Translations under genes and position numbers: made by a program
Notes under the pieces: model-generated
Database searches by the model: none
Told to the model about the DNA's origin: nothing
The model's input: the letters and a program-made list of their open reading frames with translations, nothing else
In this document: piece by piece, positions 38,570 through 47,468 of the stretch
How positions within the stretch are numbered: the first letter of the stretch is position 1
How the letters are laid out: each line of letters opens with the position of its first letter
IMG/VR virus record: IMGVR_UViG_3300022905_001540
Span: 22,969-86,968 of that record
DNA from: a virus
Direction: 5' to 3' (one strand)
DNA length: 64,000 nucleotides

Positions 38570-38983
38570 TTATTTATCTTTTTTCACAAAGGATATGGTC
38601 TGCGGGTCGGCCCAGGCGTAATTTTTGTGGTAGAGTTTGAAGAAATTCGCCTCCTGTATTGGATAGCGCAATTTTGCCAGTTTCTCGTCTCTCTGAACCC
38701 ACTCGCGAATTTTCGTAGACCATACGTTCACCTGGCCCGTCTCTTGGTCCAAAAGAACCTTCGCCACGCGCTCGCTGCCGCAATATAGGTAGATAGCTTT
38801 GGTGTCTTCCTTGTAGTCGTATTTTCCCAGACTAAAGGCCCAGGCTTCGTGCTTGAACTGACCCAGAGCGTCATCTTCGACAATGCCTTCCCATACTTGC
38901 ACGGGTTCGGATATCCATTGGTCGGTGTTTAAGGTGCGGCGGTAGACGTACCACACAACATTTGTTTGTAGATAGTTTCCCAT
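38570..38983 (-). CDS. MG-type protein, paralogue of the gene at 56748
   Basis: I begin at ATG 38983 (MGNYLQTNVVWYVYRR), where homology to the second copy begins. It shares with 56748-57146 the framework 'W.Y......W...PV', GxFKH..F...L, YLY.G..R.AK and later aromatic residues, so the two are duplicates that have diverged. Length is 137 residues. The N-terminal Gly2 could be myristoylated, but position 6 is Gln, not the usual Ser/Thr. The function is unknown. Confidence 0.6.
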   Translation of the reverse strand: MGNYLQTNVVWYVYRRTLNTDQWISEPVQVWEGIVEDDALGQFKHEAWAFSLGKYDYKEDTKAIYLYCGSERVAKVLLDQETGQVNVWSTKIREWVQRDEKLAKLRYPIQEANFFKLYHKNYAWADPQTISFVKKDK

Positions 38984-39030
38984 GGGAGACTTGCTCCAAA
39001 TCTCGGTCTTTATATAGTGTCTTCGCCGTT

Positions 39031-39417
39031 TTATTGCAAAAGATGACGGTTGTCGATTGTAAATTTTTCTCCATCCCATATCACCGAGTTTGTTTCTCGT
39101 ATCGTAAGCTCCAAACCGGCTCTTTGGCGCTGAAATACTTCAAAGCCACATGCCAATATTTTTATACGGTCCACTTTACCGGGTAAAGATAGTGCGAGTG
39201 CAGTATTTACAAAAGCGGGAATAGCATCATTCTCCCATTTTTTTTGGAAATAAGCTAGGAACTCACGGTCTGCCTTCAGCCTGCCCTCAGAAACACGGCC
39301 TCCTCCAAGGTCTGGTTTAAATGACCATCCGTTGCCAAGGTTCTGGAAAGCGAACATGTTGCGCCACTGATTCATTTTTTCTTCATCGGTTGGTTGTCGC
39401 GTAAAAAAAGAAAACAT
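39031..39417 (-). CDS. Hypothetical 128-aa protein
   Basis: ATG 39415-39417 (MFSFFTRQPTDEEKMNQW). The protein is helical with a polar N-terminus, a Gly-rich turn (GGGRVSEGRL), a helix REFLAYFQKKWENDAIPAF and a strand-rich end (VIWDGEKFTIDNRHLL). No known domain is recognised. Confidence 0.55.
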   Translation of the reverse strand: MFSFFTRQPTDEEKMNQWRNMFAFQNLGNGWSFKPDLGGGRVSEGRLKADREFLAYFQKKWENDAIPAFVNTALALSLPGKVDRIKILACGFEVFQRQRAGLELTIRETNSVIWDGEKFTIDNRHLLQ

Positions 39418-39452
39418 GTATTGGAAGGTCGGACATTATTTATATACCTCCG

Positions 39453-39770
39453 TCAAGCTAAAAATGTCGCCACGAGTACACACAATTCCAGCGGCAGACA
39501 CAAACGCGCGCACCGCTTTCGAAAGAGACGCTGGTAAAAATGCGGCACGGCCCGCACCAGTTCGGACAATACGACCTGCTTGTGCACGGCGCCGTTGTAC
39601 TGGTACACGTGGCGAAAGACATTGCCCATGGCATAGCCTACGACCATCTCGCCATCTCGCATCCAGTAGCCATGTCCCAGATACAACCGAGACGATTCTT
39701 CAAAAGAGACGGTCAATATTGTCCAATGTTTGGAAGGTACAACAATGCGGCGATACTCGTACACATGCAT
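39453..39770 (-). CDS. Hypothetical 105-aa protein
   Basis: The start is ATG 39770 (MHVYEYRRIVVPSKHWTILT). Beta strands (WTILTVSFEESSRLYLGHGYW, EMVVGYAMGNVFRHVYQYN) suggest a small sandwich. The helical end LCLPLELCVLVATFL resembles the first helix of an F-box, but the position at the C-terminus is unusual. Confidence 0.55.
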   Translation of the reverse strand: MHVYEYRRIVVPSKHWTILTVSFEESSRLYLGHGYWMRDGEMVVGYAMGNVFRHVYQYNGAVHKQVVLSELVRAVPHFYQRLFRKRCARLCLPLELCVLVATFLA

Positions 39771-39817
39771 CGCGCTACAATATACTAAAAACATATACCC
39801 AAAGACTTATGAGTTTA

Positions 39818-41281
39818 CTATTCTACAAAAGGGTTTACAGATTGTCGTTCCGGCGCGCGTCGCTCGAACGAGAACAGACACGTTTGGCAGTTGACGATGT
39901 AGAGCAGCCGCCGTGCATGTGTCCGTGCCACATGCACGTCAAATGGCCGCGTCGTCTCCGAGCAAATGTACACGGCATACGGCACCGGTATGCCACGATA
40001 TTCTGACGCGCGCATCACAGAGGCATTGGACCCCGACGGTTTTGTACACTTTTCTTCATACAGTGTGTTGCCATGCTCCGTGTGGCGGATGGTGCGCACG
40101 CGCCCGCGCATCCAAATGCGTCCCGTGTCGATGCTGGCCCATTTGCGCGGCTCGTCGGCAAAACACTGTATGGGCCATCCGGCGTGGCGTTGTAGCAGTG
40201 TCTTGACGAAATTTTGCACGTCGTTTGTCTGTATCATCGCCACGTTGTCCGTGGCGTGGTGATAGACCGGCGTTACCGCGAAGCGACCCGATGTCCACAT
40301 GTCGCGAAAGACCTGTCCCCTTCCGCGTGCGTACTGGTCCAGCCGGCCTATACAGACCACGCGACACTGGTCCAGTTTGGACGCAAGCACGCACCATTGT
40401 TCGACGCTCCACTGATGGGCAAAGGCAATGTACACTGTGATGCCGGTCAGTGTCGGGCAGTCTTGCAAGACGTGCAACGAACCCCACTCTACGCAACAAT
40501 GCCAGCGGAACGCGTCTTCGGCTTGCACGCACACCGCCGCCGCGTCTGTGGGAATGTGAGATGGACAGGGCGAACCTAACATTATCGTCGTGTTTGACGG
40601 CTGGAACGCTGCTTCTAATTGCCGGGTGCGGACAATCTCGGCGTTGGTGGTCCACAGGCCTTTGTACTTTTGGAGTCCGGACCGTAGCGCCGGCTTTCTT
40701 CGCGTTCCAGTGTCCCAACGCAACTGTGCTTGCCACGCCATGCGTGCGTCAAAGTCGCCCCATTCGACGTTTTGCTGGACAATGTTGGCGACGCGTTGAA
40801 TCGTGTCGCGCGCCCTGGTCGCGTTGTACAACAAAGAGCGGTTCGACCATGGCGATTCTTGGTCACACAGTACGCGCGGATTGGCACAAATGTGGGCGTG
40901 GGCGTCTTCCACATCGATGTCGCGCACGACGTGGAACGGATAGGCCACGGCAACGGCGCGTAGTGCCGTTGACTTGTAGGCTTTTGTAGCGAGTTCGCCG
41001 TAAGCGTCAAAGTGTGGTATGTTGAATTTACGAAAGCGTTTTTTAGCGGATAGGATGGGTTCTACGTTGGGTTTGGGTTGTCGTACTTCAATGTCGACGA
41101 TGCGGCGAATATTTTTGCCGTGCACTTCGACCACAAAGTCAAGATTGGCATGGTGGCATGGCAGCCATCCGGACAACTGCTTGGAGATGGTGCCGTCACT
41201 GAGTGTGAAGGCACATCTGGGCAACAGTGTCGGATAACACTCCCACACGCGGTCTATGCGTTCAATATGACACCGCCACAT
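39818..41281 (-). CDS. Degenerate RecD-like (SF1) helicase relative
   Basis: A 487-residue protein. The C-terminal half lines up, in order, with RecD/UvrD-type SF1 motifs that have decayed. A possible former P-loop is TIMLGSPCPSHIPT, with no GKT. No DEx(S/H) is found where motif II should be. A clear motif III/IIIa analogue is CRVVCIGRLDQYARGRGQVF, normally lvGD.QL. The last conserved strand, YAVYICSET, is followed by VARTHARRLLYIV, resembling motif VI 'valTRar..lyi'. The N-terminal half has HANLDFVVEVHGKNIRRIVD, possibly a nuclease remnant. If so, ATPase activity is lost and it may be a structural helicase-primase partner. The assignment is tentative. Confidence 0.5.
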   Translation of the reverse strand: MWRCHIERIDRVWECYPTLLPRCAFTLSDGTISKQLSGWLPCHHANLDFVVEVHGKNIRRIVDIEVRQPKPNVEPILSAKKRFRKFNIPHFDAYGELATKAYKSTALRAVAVAYPFHVVRDIDVEDAHAHICANPRVLCDQESPWSNRSLLYNATRARDTIQRVANIVQQNVEWGDFDARMAWQAQLRWDTGTRRKPALRSGLQKYKGLWTTNAEIVRTRQLEAAFQPSNTTIMLGSPCPSHIPTDAAAVCVQAEDAFRWHCCVEWGSLHVLQDCPTLTGITVYIAFAHQWSVEQWCVLASKLDQCRVVCIGRLDQYARGRGQVFRDMWTSGRFAVTPVYHHATDNVAMIQTNDVQNFVKTLLQRHAGWPIQCFADEPRKWASIDTGRIWMRGRVRTIRHTEHGNTLYEEKCTKPSGSNASVMRASEYRGIPVPYAVYICSETTRPFDVHVARTHARRLLYIVNCQTCLFSFERRAPERQSVNPFVE

Positions 41282-41332
41282 ATTCAGTGTGGGAGTTTGC
41301 TAGATGTACATTATGGGCGACGCATACGATAA

Positions 41333-41677
41333 TTATATGCGGCCACATTGGAATAAATCGACAGTGTCGCGTTTTTTGCTGCACGTTTCCATACAAGAAT
41401 CTACCAGGGCGAGAGATTCTTCTTTGGTCAGACGGCCGTCGCCGTCGCCGTCGCAGTCGTCGAGGACGCGCCCAAGGCCGCCGAAGACTTGGAACGCCAT
41501 GCGTTTCCACCAGGGAAGGTGCGTTTCGATGGCGTGGCGCAGTTCGCGTGTACTGATGACGCCGTCGTGGTCGCTGTCGGCCACGGCGTAAAAGCAGTCC
41601 ATGGCCTTTTCGCGGTCTGGGCAACGAGCCTGTGCCGCGGCTATTATACATAGAGCTAGAAGAACCCGTCGAAGCAT
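41333..41677 (-). CDS. Secreted EF-hand protein
   Basis: A 114-residue protein. The signal peptide MLRRVLLALCIIAAAQA is likely cleaved near residue 17. Two EF-hands follow: DSDHDGVISTRE (34-45) and DGDGDGRLTKEE (76-87), each with acidic residues at positions 1, 3, 5 and 12. Extra cysteines (C19, C28, C75, C95, C99, C111) suggest disulfides. It probably binds calcium in the ER, in vesicles or outside the cell. The type of target is unknown. Confidence 0.85.
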   Translation of the reverse strand: MLRRVLLALCIIAAAQARCPDREKAMDCFYAVADSDHDGVISTRELRHAIETHLPWWKRMAFQVFGGLGRVLDDCDGDGDGRLTKEESLALVDSCMETCSKKRDTVDLFQCGRI

Positions 41678-41786
41678 GTCCCGGAAAACGTACTCGTACT
41701 TATAGTAGAAAAAAATAAAAATCCAACATAAGAAGATAATATGACACTATATAATTGCCGCTAGCCAGTGATAACAAACAACAATC

Positions 41787-42122
41787 ATGTCAGGCTTCAA
41801 CTACCAACCGTCTAAAAGTTCTCTTCGCGCCGATACTGTCGTCGATTTTGTCGGCCAGTCCGTCATTAACTTTCGCATGCGTGACATTCCTGGGATGGGT
41901 GACGCGTCCATCGCCAAGTTTGCGGACCATGGCGTCTACACACCGGCACAAATTCTGGCCAAGTTTCTATCGTTTGTCGACGGTCCCGACGTGACACATC
42001 AGGATGTTTGCGAGCGCTTCTACAATTGGGCAAATCCCATCATGGGCAAGGCCAACACGCACAACTTGACCTTTGCACTGGCGAATTACGCCGGTGAGCA
42101 CGGTCTATTTGTATATGAATAA
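41787..42122 (+). CDS. BAF-like (barrier-to-autointegration factor) DNA-binding protein
   Basis: A 111-residue protein. The region FVGQSVINFRMRDIPGMGDA-SIAKFADHGVYTPAQILAKFLSF matches the BAF pattern in which a helix-hairpin-helix (IPGMG, compare LAGIG in animal BAF) precedes 'l...gf.kA..vlgqFL'. The C-terminal helices (VCERFYNWANPIMG and TFALANYAGEHGL) correspond to the BAF end. BAF dimers cross-link dsDNA and block or permit viral DNA compaction and nuclear-membrane interplay. The match is by pattern at low identity, but the order and length fit. Confidence 0.6.
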   Translation: MSGFNYQPSKSSLRADTVVDFVGQSVINFRMRDIPGMGDASIAKFADHGVYTPAQILAKFLSFVDGPDVTHQDVCERFYNWANPIMGKANTHNLTFALANYAGEHGLFVYE

Positions 42123-42377
42123 ACACAAGAGTGCCACCAGGCCGTAGACAGCGAGACTTAATCTCCAAGAGAGTTGACCGTTCATTGCGAGTAGCGTTAC
42201 TGAAATAGATACAACACATAACATTGAAATAACCACCATCGTTTTGTATCTCCATCGACTTGTACCTGTGCTGGAACGCACCACTTGTCCCTCTTCGAGC
42301 TGCGACAGAATTCTGTCGGGGTCGTTGGTTAGATATGTCCGTTTATGTCGACCCGATACGGACATCAGTGTTGACAT
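42105..42377 (-). CDS. Small membrane protein with two segments
   Basis: I begin at ATG 42377; an upstream TTG was dismissed. The 90-residue protein has a polar N-terminus and then two hydrophobic helices (MVVISMLCVVSISVTLLAM and LSLAVYGLVALLCLFIY). It overlaps the BAF-like gene tail by 18 bases. A TTTAGACTATTTAGGCG element is upstream. No family is recognised. Confidence 0.6.
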   Translation of the reverse strand: MSTLMSVSGRHKRTYLTNDPDRILSQLEEGQVVRSSTGTSRWRYKTMVVISMLCVVSISVTLLAMNGQLSWRLSLAVYGLVALLCLFIYK

Positions 42378-42459
42378 AGCCAACGCCTAAATAGTCTAAA
42401 TCGATTATGTTGAGAATATATTTGGCAAATAGTGTTGGTAGTGTACATGAGCATCAAAG

Positions 42460-42813
42460 ATGGACGGCAATATGGACGGCATCAGCGCAGACGAATTCGA
42501 ACAAATCAAACGCGACTTTGTCGCCGGTATTCCCACGGGCGACGCCCTTAAGCAGCAGCTCAAGGAACACAACAAAGCTCAGAAACAGCGACTGGCGTCG
42601 ATACATTCCTACATGCGCGAACACGACATTATGTCCGCCGACCTGGGTGGCGTGACACTGGAACGCGAAGAGAAGACGACCGTCAAGGTGAACATGGCGG
42701 CACTCGAAGAGCTGGTACAAAACCCCGCCGACCTGGAGGCTTACAAGCGCGATAACGCGGTGACCAAAGAGAGTCTTAAAGTGCGCAAGCCCAAGCGTCA
42801 GCGTACCGAATAA
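42460..42813 (+). CDS. Hypothetical 117-aa charged helical protein
   Basis: ATG 42460. Helical segments (EFEQIKRDFVAGIPTGDALK, LKEHNKAQKQRLASIHSYM) precede MAALEELVQNPADLEAYKR and a basic end VRKPKRQRTE. This ending resembles small conserved proteins of large DNA viruses, but I do not know the function. It could be a nuclear-targeted dimer. Confidence 0.6.
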   Translation: MDGNMDGISADEFEQIKRDFVAGIPTGDALKQQLKEHNKAQKQRLASIHSYMREHDIMSADLGGVTLEREEKTTVKVNMAALEELVQNPADLEAYKRDNAVTKESLKVRKPKRQRTE

Positions 42814-42846
42814 GAGTATAAAAAATACATTTATTTAATTAAAATT

Positions 42847-44574
42847 ATGAAACGAAGAAGATGTACTACTTGTAAACATACTATGAAAGGCCATAAGCGA
42901 AGTCGATGTACGAGACAGCAAACCTTGACCTTGGAGGACGGTTCGTCCTACGACGGTACCACGTACGATGACGTGCCCAGTGGCACGGGCGTCCTCACCA
43001 TGCCCAATGGAGACACTTACACGGGCGACTTTGAAAATGGTCTGCGCCACGGTGTCGGTACATTGTGCACAGACACACACACCTACAAAGGCACGTGGCA
43101 CGGCAATAAATTTCACGGTCTCGGTACGCTGCACTACGCCACGGGTGAAATGTACGACGGTGAATTTTCCAACGGGCTCCGGCATGGCATTGGACGTCTT
43201 GTCGAGTCCACGCGCGCGTGGTACCGTGGAGAGTGGCGCCACGACAGAAAGCATGGCCGAGGCAGCTGGCACTCGGACGAAGGCATGTACGAAGGCCAAT
43301 TTCAGAACGGACGCCGTCACGGAAGTGGCACGATGACGTACACGAATGGCAGTACCTACAAAGGCCATTGGTCTCGTGGTGTCCGCTGTGGCAAAGGCCA
43401 TTTGAAAGGTGCGTCGACGGAATACATGGGCTATTGGCGCGAAGACGAGTATCACGGGTACGGGACACTACAGTGTGTCTCGACGGGTACCTACGAAGGA
43501 CACTGGAAAAACGGCCGCCGACACAAAAAAGGACGCCAAACATCGCCCAAAGGAGACGTGTATTACGGCGGGTGGTCGCGAGGACGCCGGCAGGGAGCCG
43601 GAACATGGACCCTGGTCAACGGCGACGTCTTTGAGGGGTTTTGGATAGGTGGTCTACGCAATGGTTGGGGCCGTTTTGCATCGAAAGATGTGACGCACGA
43701 AGGTGAGTGGCGTGACGACATGCGCGAAGGTTCGGGTAGCGAAACGCGCGACGGTCTTACGTATACGGGCCATTGGTCCAAAGACAAAAGGCACGGCGTG
43801 TTTACCAACGCAGACCACCCATCTCAACTGTGGGTATGGGGCGAACACTTCGAGATGCGCTCCAACAAGCAAGTGAAAATGACTATTGTTCGACTTTTGG
43901 AACGCAGCGAATACGAGAGAGCGCTCGACGCCGCACAAATGCACGCAGACGTTCTGAAATGGCCGTGGCTGATAAAACACGACAAACACGGACACTTGGT
44001 ACAATCAATGGATGTCTCTGATATTCTTTCATTTATCAAGTCTAAAGCCTGGTCTCTTTTTAAAAAGAAGCGCTACGCGTTCATATCGGCATGTGTGACC
44101 GCGCTTCCGTCGGACACATTGACAGTCGTGCAGGATACGCCCGGCGCGCGCGTGCTGTTCGACAACATCACGCAAGAGTTTACAGCAGACCCTTGGATTG
44201 TGGGCCAGGCGTCTTACTCTGCACAGACGCGCGTCCGTCTGCTCGAAGGTTTACATCTCGGCGAGTTTGGCCGGTGCGAACCCATGGACCCGTTCACGCG
44301 AAAGCGTCTCACGCCGGCGTCCGGAACATTTTTGCATGACATGCCTAAGCGGGCGCGAAAGGTGTGGAAATCCTTCGTAAACCACCTGGGGAAAACAGCG
44401 CCCGTGGTGAGTTTGGCCTACCAGTTCAACGTGGCGGACTACGAGGAACTTTTACGCAATGCGCGGCTGGCCAATGATATGCACACAGTGCGTTCTGTGA
44501 TGAAGGATAGAGACGACTACATCAGTCGTGAGCGAGCGTCGAGTTTATGTGGGATTCAAAGTCCGCCGTCTTGA
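42847..44574 (+). CDS. MORN-repeat protein
   Basis: A 575-residue protein. The first 330 residues are about 14 MORN repeats, each around 23 residues with the pattern Y.G.w..g..hG.G (for example DTYTGDFENGLRHGVGTLCT, EMYDGEFSNGLRHGIGRL). The last 240 residues are helical and unlike MORN, with MSDIL-type helices and a PMDPFTRKRLTPASGTFL segment. MORN proteins bind phospholipids and organise membranes or cytoskeleton, and the C-terminus may be an effector. Large DNA viruses frequently carry MORN genes. The 3' end is antisense to the SNF2 gene for 53 bases. Confidence 0.92.
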   Translation: MKRRRCTTCKHTMKGHKRSRCTRQQTLTLEDGSSYDGTTYDDVPSGTGVLTMPNGDTYTGDFENGLRHGVGTLCTDTHTYKGTWHGNKFHGLGTLHYATGEMYDGEFSNGLRHGIGRLVESTRAWYRGEWRHDRKHGRGSWHSDEGMYEGQFQNGRRHGSGTMTYTNGSTYKGHWSRGVRCGKGHLKGASTEYMGYWREDEYHGYGTLQCVSTGTYEGHWKNGRRHKKGRQTSPKGDVYYGGWSRGRRQGAGTWTLVNGDVFEGFWIGGLRNGWGRFASKDVTHEGEWRDDMREGSGSETRDGLTYTGHWSKDKRHGVFTNADHPSQLWVWGEHFEMRSNKQVKMTIVRLLERSEYERALDAAQMHADVLKWPWLIKHDKHGHLVQSMDVSDILSFIKSKAWSLFKKKRYAFISACVTALPSDTLTVVQDTPGARVLFDNITQEFTADPWIVGQASYSAQTRVRLLEGLHLGEFGRCEPMDPFTRKRLTPASGTFLHDMPKRARKVWKSFVNHLGKTAPVVSLAYQFNVADYEELLRNARLANDMHTVRSVMKDRDDYISRERASSLCGIQSPPS

Positions 44575-47446
44575 GACCCTCGAACGTGTCCGCCGTGCGC
44601 AATGTAGTTACCGTGACGGGTTTTGTCTGGCCAATGCGCCACGCGCGTCCTACCGCTTGCTTGCGCACATGCGCGTCCATGCACGGTTCCAGAAAATAGA
44701 TGTGCGAGGCAGCCGTCAGCGTAATGCCGACCGATGCCGTTTTCGTGGTCATCAAAAAGACCCTGACGTCATCCGAGGTCTGAAAACGGTCGATAGATTT
44801 CGCGCGGCGACTCGGTGTCATGCGCCCCTCAATGGAGACGTACGGTATCGAATGTTTGTCAAAATGCGCACGCAGCAGCAGCAATACGCTATTATATTGC
44901 GTAAAGACCACACATTTCTCGTCACTGCGAGACATCAACACTACGAGTCGGCGAAACTTCATGGGTGAAACGCCCGACACGATTTTTGTATGCAGTGCCA
45001 TGGGCATCGATACAGGATAGCCAAGGTTGTCGGTCGACGACCAGTGCTGCTCGGTGGTCGACGACGGAGCTTCGCCGTTCATCTTGAGCTCGCGCAACAG
45101 GCCGTTTTCGGCCGGTTTGCGGCACAAAGGACAACGGCGCTGCATGTCGTGTTCGTACGCCGACTGGATGCACTCGTAGCAAAACATATGCTGACAGGGC
45201 GTCAGTGTCGGGCGTTCCATGACGTCGCGACATATCGCACACGTTTCATTTCCTTGCACCCAGCTATCGACAACCTCTCGGAGTGATTGGTCGTATTCGG
45301 TCGAGCCCAAGGACTCGATAAACGCATCCACCGTTTTCGTCGTCGAGTGCGCACGGTTGTTTTCCTGCAGTGCCCCGTAGACGTACGTTGCATTGAGTGC
45401 ATAATGTGTGGATGCCAGGCGTAACCACCGCATGTAGTGCATGGCCCGCGCCTTGCGGTGGTGCGACGTCTCCATGGCGTCCATGGCAAGACGCTGCAAG
45501 ATAGAATTGCACAATGCTTGGTACACGTCGGCATTTTCGAGAGGTACAATGTCCTCGACATGTGTCACCGGCGGCAAGTCGAGCCGCACGTGCCTCTTTT
45601 GTTGCCAAAATGTGATGTCACAAAGAAACTGGCGTACGAGCGACGTAAACTGCTGATTCTCGTGGGCCCGCGCCAACACCTGCAGCGGTGTAGACGAATG
45701 GTCCATCGTTGACGCCGTGCACATTTCCACGAACGGCGTCACGCCCATAAACGCCAGCAAAGAAGCCATGTTTTGAGGTCCTTTGGGATACGGCGTGGCC
45801 GAAATGCACCAGCGCAGCGGCGCGTACAAACGACACATGGCACGCGCCGTCGCCGACATGGGGGATTTCAACTCGTGCGACTCATCGAGAATAATGCGCC
45901 CCCAACGTATACCTCCAAGTGTCGGCACGTGGCGTTGCGTCTCATTGACACAAATTCGATACGTCGTCACCACAATATCGGCGGCGCGCAGCTGGTCCAT
46001 CGTGATTTGAGACCGACGCGGTCCGTGAAAGAGGACGGCGCGCAATCCGGGGCAATATTTGGCCGCTTCGGACATCCAGATGGACAACATCGTGGTCGGT
46101 ACGACGACAAGTGTTGGGTCCGTCAAGTGTTGAGTCGCAATGAGCGCGAGCATTTCGACCGTCTTGCCCATGCCCACACTTTGCGCGAGTAACCCACCTC
46201 GCACGGTATCATTGGGACTTGAACGGCTCATAAATCCAAAGCACGACGTGTGAAAGACAAAGCCTTCCTGGTCATGGCGCGCCCAACCCCAGGAAGACGT
46301 CGACTGTGCCGTTGTTTCGCGACCAATCAGCCAGCTCAAACACTTGGTCTGATATTTAAAGAGTGTACCACGGAATGCTTGGGAGGGAACGGTCGACGTT
46401 GACACGGATTTTCGCGACGAGCGCAACGTGTTTTTGAGGAAAGCGTCGTCCATGACGCCCTGTACCGATTTAATGGCCATTGTTGGTGCGAAAATGTGAC
46501 GAAACAGACACTGCATGTGGACGACATTCATGGACGCATCATAATGCTCCGGGCGCACAAATGTCAAATCGTGAATCACGACGTCACATACGCATAAGGT
46601 CGCGGGGTCGCCCACAAGCACCGTCGGTCGAAAGATGACCATCGGCACGCACTCCGAATGCCATTTTTTAGATTCGTGTACTAAAAAGTTACGGGGCGCC
46701 TTCCATACTTCAATGCGGTCCGTCATTTTCGCCTGCATGGTGTCCGGAAATAAACACGCGGTCGCCTCCGTAGTATTGTTGTACAACGACTCGTTGAAAT
46801 CCTCCTTGGACACGCTATACACGTCACAGAGCGCATGAAAATATGTCATCAGTTCAATACGGAACTGATGAAGGTCGGAGGAATGGTACGAACGGGGCTT
46901 TGGACGTGTAGGCGTGTGGCAGAACGAACGCGTCAGCGCCGCCAACATTTTCCACTTTCGAAACTCATCCATGCTTATCGCCCGCGTGTTAAAACGCTTG
47001 TACATATGTAACACGTTGGCAAGGGTGCACTCGTTGCGTTTTTCCTCAATGGCCGCCAAATCAAACTGAATCTGACCAATGGTGCGATGCCACGCCGGTT
47101 TGGGACCCGCACCCATCGGAGACTCGTGCCGGATGACCACCCACTCGATGCGGCCATCCGACATATGAATCCACCGGCGCTGGCCCGTCAAACAGTGGCA
47201 CACCATAATCAGCGCGTGCCGAACGTCGAAATCGTCGACGCGCCATTGTGCGCCGTCGTATCTGACCGTAGAGCCCAGATACGTCGATTCGTCCGTGCCG
47301 TGCGTGGCCTTGAGGCGTTTGGGCATGTGTCCCATGGTCTGACGAAGCATGAGCCAGTGACAGCCCGCGTGTAAGTCGTCGCCATATAGCTCGATGGCCT
47401 GTTGGGCATCGGCCTCGGGGAAGCCCATTTCTACATAGCGTTGCAT
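44522..47446 (-). CDS. UBA-SNF2-RING ATPase (HLTF/Rad5/SHPRH-like)
   Basis: A 974-residue protein. The N-terminus (MQRYVEMGFPEADAQQAIEL...GCHWLM) looks like a UBA domain. Then come SNF2 helicase motifs: GLLAQSVGMGKTVEMLALI (Walker A), LDESHELKSP (DEAH-type DESH), TATAxAMCRLYAPLRW and ISATPYPKGP. A RING finger CAICRDVMERPTLTPCQHMF-CYECIQ-CPLCRK sits between the helicase lobes, and motif VI is KQAVGRAWRIGQTKPVTV. All nucleotide-binding and zinc residues appear intact. Rad5-type enzymes ubiquitylate PCNA and remodel stalled forks. A viral version could act in replication or transcription of viral chromatin. Confidence 0.9.
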   Translation of the reverse strand: MQRYVEMGFPEADAQQAIELYGDDLHAGCHWLMLRQTMGHMPKRLKATHGTDESTYLGSTVRYDGAQWRVDDFDVRHALIMVCHCLTGQRRWIHMSDGRIEWVVIRHESPMGAGPKPAWHRTIGQIQFDLAAIEEKRNECTLANVLHMYKRFNTRAISMDEFRKWKMLAALTRSFCHTPTRPKPRSYHSSDLHQFRIELMTYFHALCDVYSVSKEDFNESLYNNTTEATACLFPDTMQAKMTDRIEVWKAPRNFLVHESKKWHSECVPMVIFRPTVLVGDPATLCVCDVVIHDLTFVRPEHYDASMNVVHMQCLFRHIFAPTMAIKSVQGVMDDAFLKNTLRSSRKSVSTSTVPSQAFRGTLFKYQTKCLSWLIGRETTAQSTSSWGWARHDQEGFVFHTSCFGFMSRSSPNDTVRGGLLAQSVGMGKTVEMLALIATQHLTDPTLVVVPTTMLSIWMSEAAKYCPGLRAVLFHGPRRSQITMDQLRAADIVVTTYRICVNETQRHVPTLGGIRWGRIILDESHELKSPMSATARAMCRLYAPLRWCISATPYPKGPQNMASLLAFMGVTPFVEMCTASTMDHSSTPLQVLARAHENQQFTSLVRQFLCDITFWQQKRHVRLDLPPVTHVEDIVPLENADVYQALCNSILQRLAMDAMETSHHRKARAMHYMRWLRLASTHYALNATYVYGALQENNRAHSTTKTVDAFIESLGSTEYDQSLREVVDSWVQGNETCAICRDVMERPTLTPCQHMFCYECIQSAYEHDMQRRCPLCRKPAENGLLRELKMNGEAPSSTTEQHWSSTDNLGYPVSMPMALHTKIVSGVSPMKFRRLVVLMSRSDEKCVVFTQYNSVLLLLRAHFDKHSIPYVSIEGRMTPSRRAKSIDRFQTSDDVRVFLMTTKTASVGITLTAASHIYFLEPCMDAHVRKQAVGRAWRIGQTKPVTVTTLRTADTFEGLKTADFESHINSTLAHD

Positions 47447-47468
47447 TTTATGGTATAGAACATGACTT

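Noticed and set aside
40056-40736. 226-aa minus-strand ORF in another frame of the RecD-like gene
   Set aside because: Arg/His/Val-rich with no domain; the 487-aa frame has ordered motif-like segments and a longer span.
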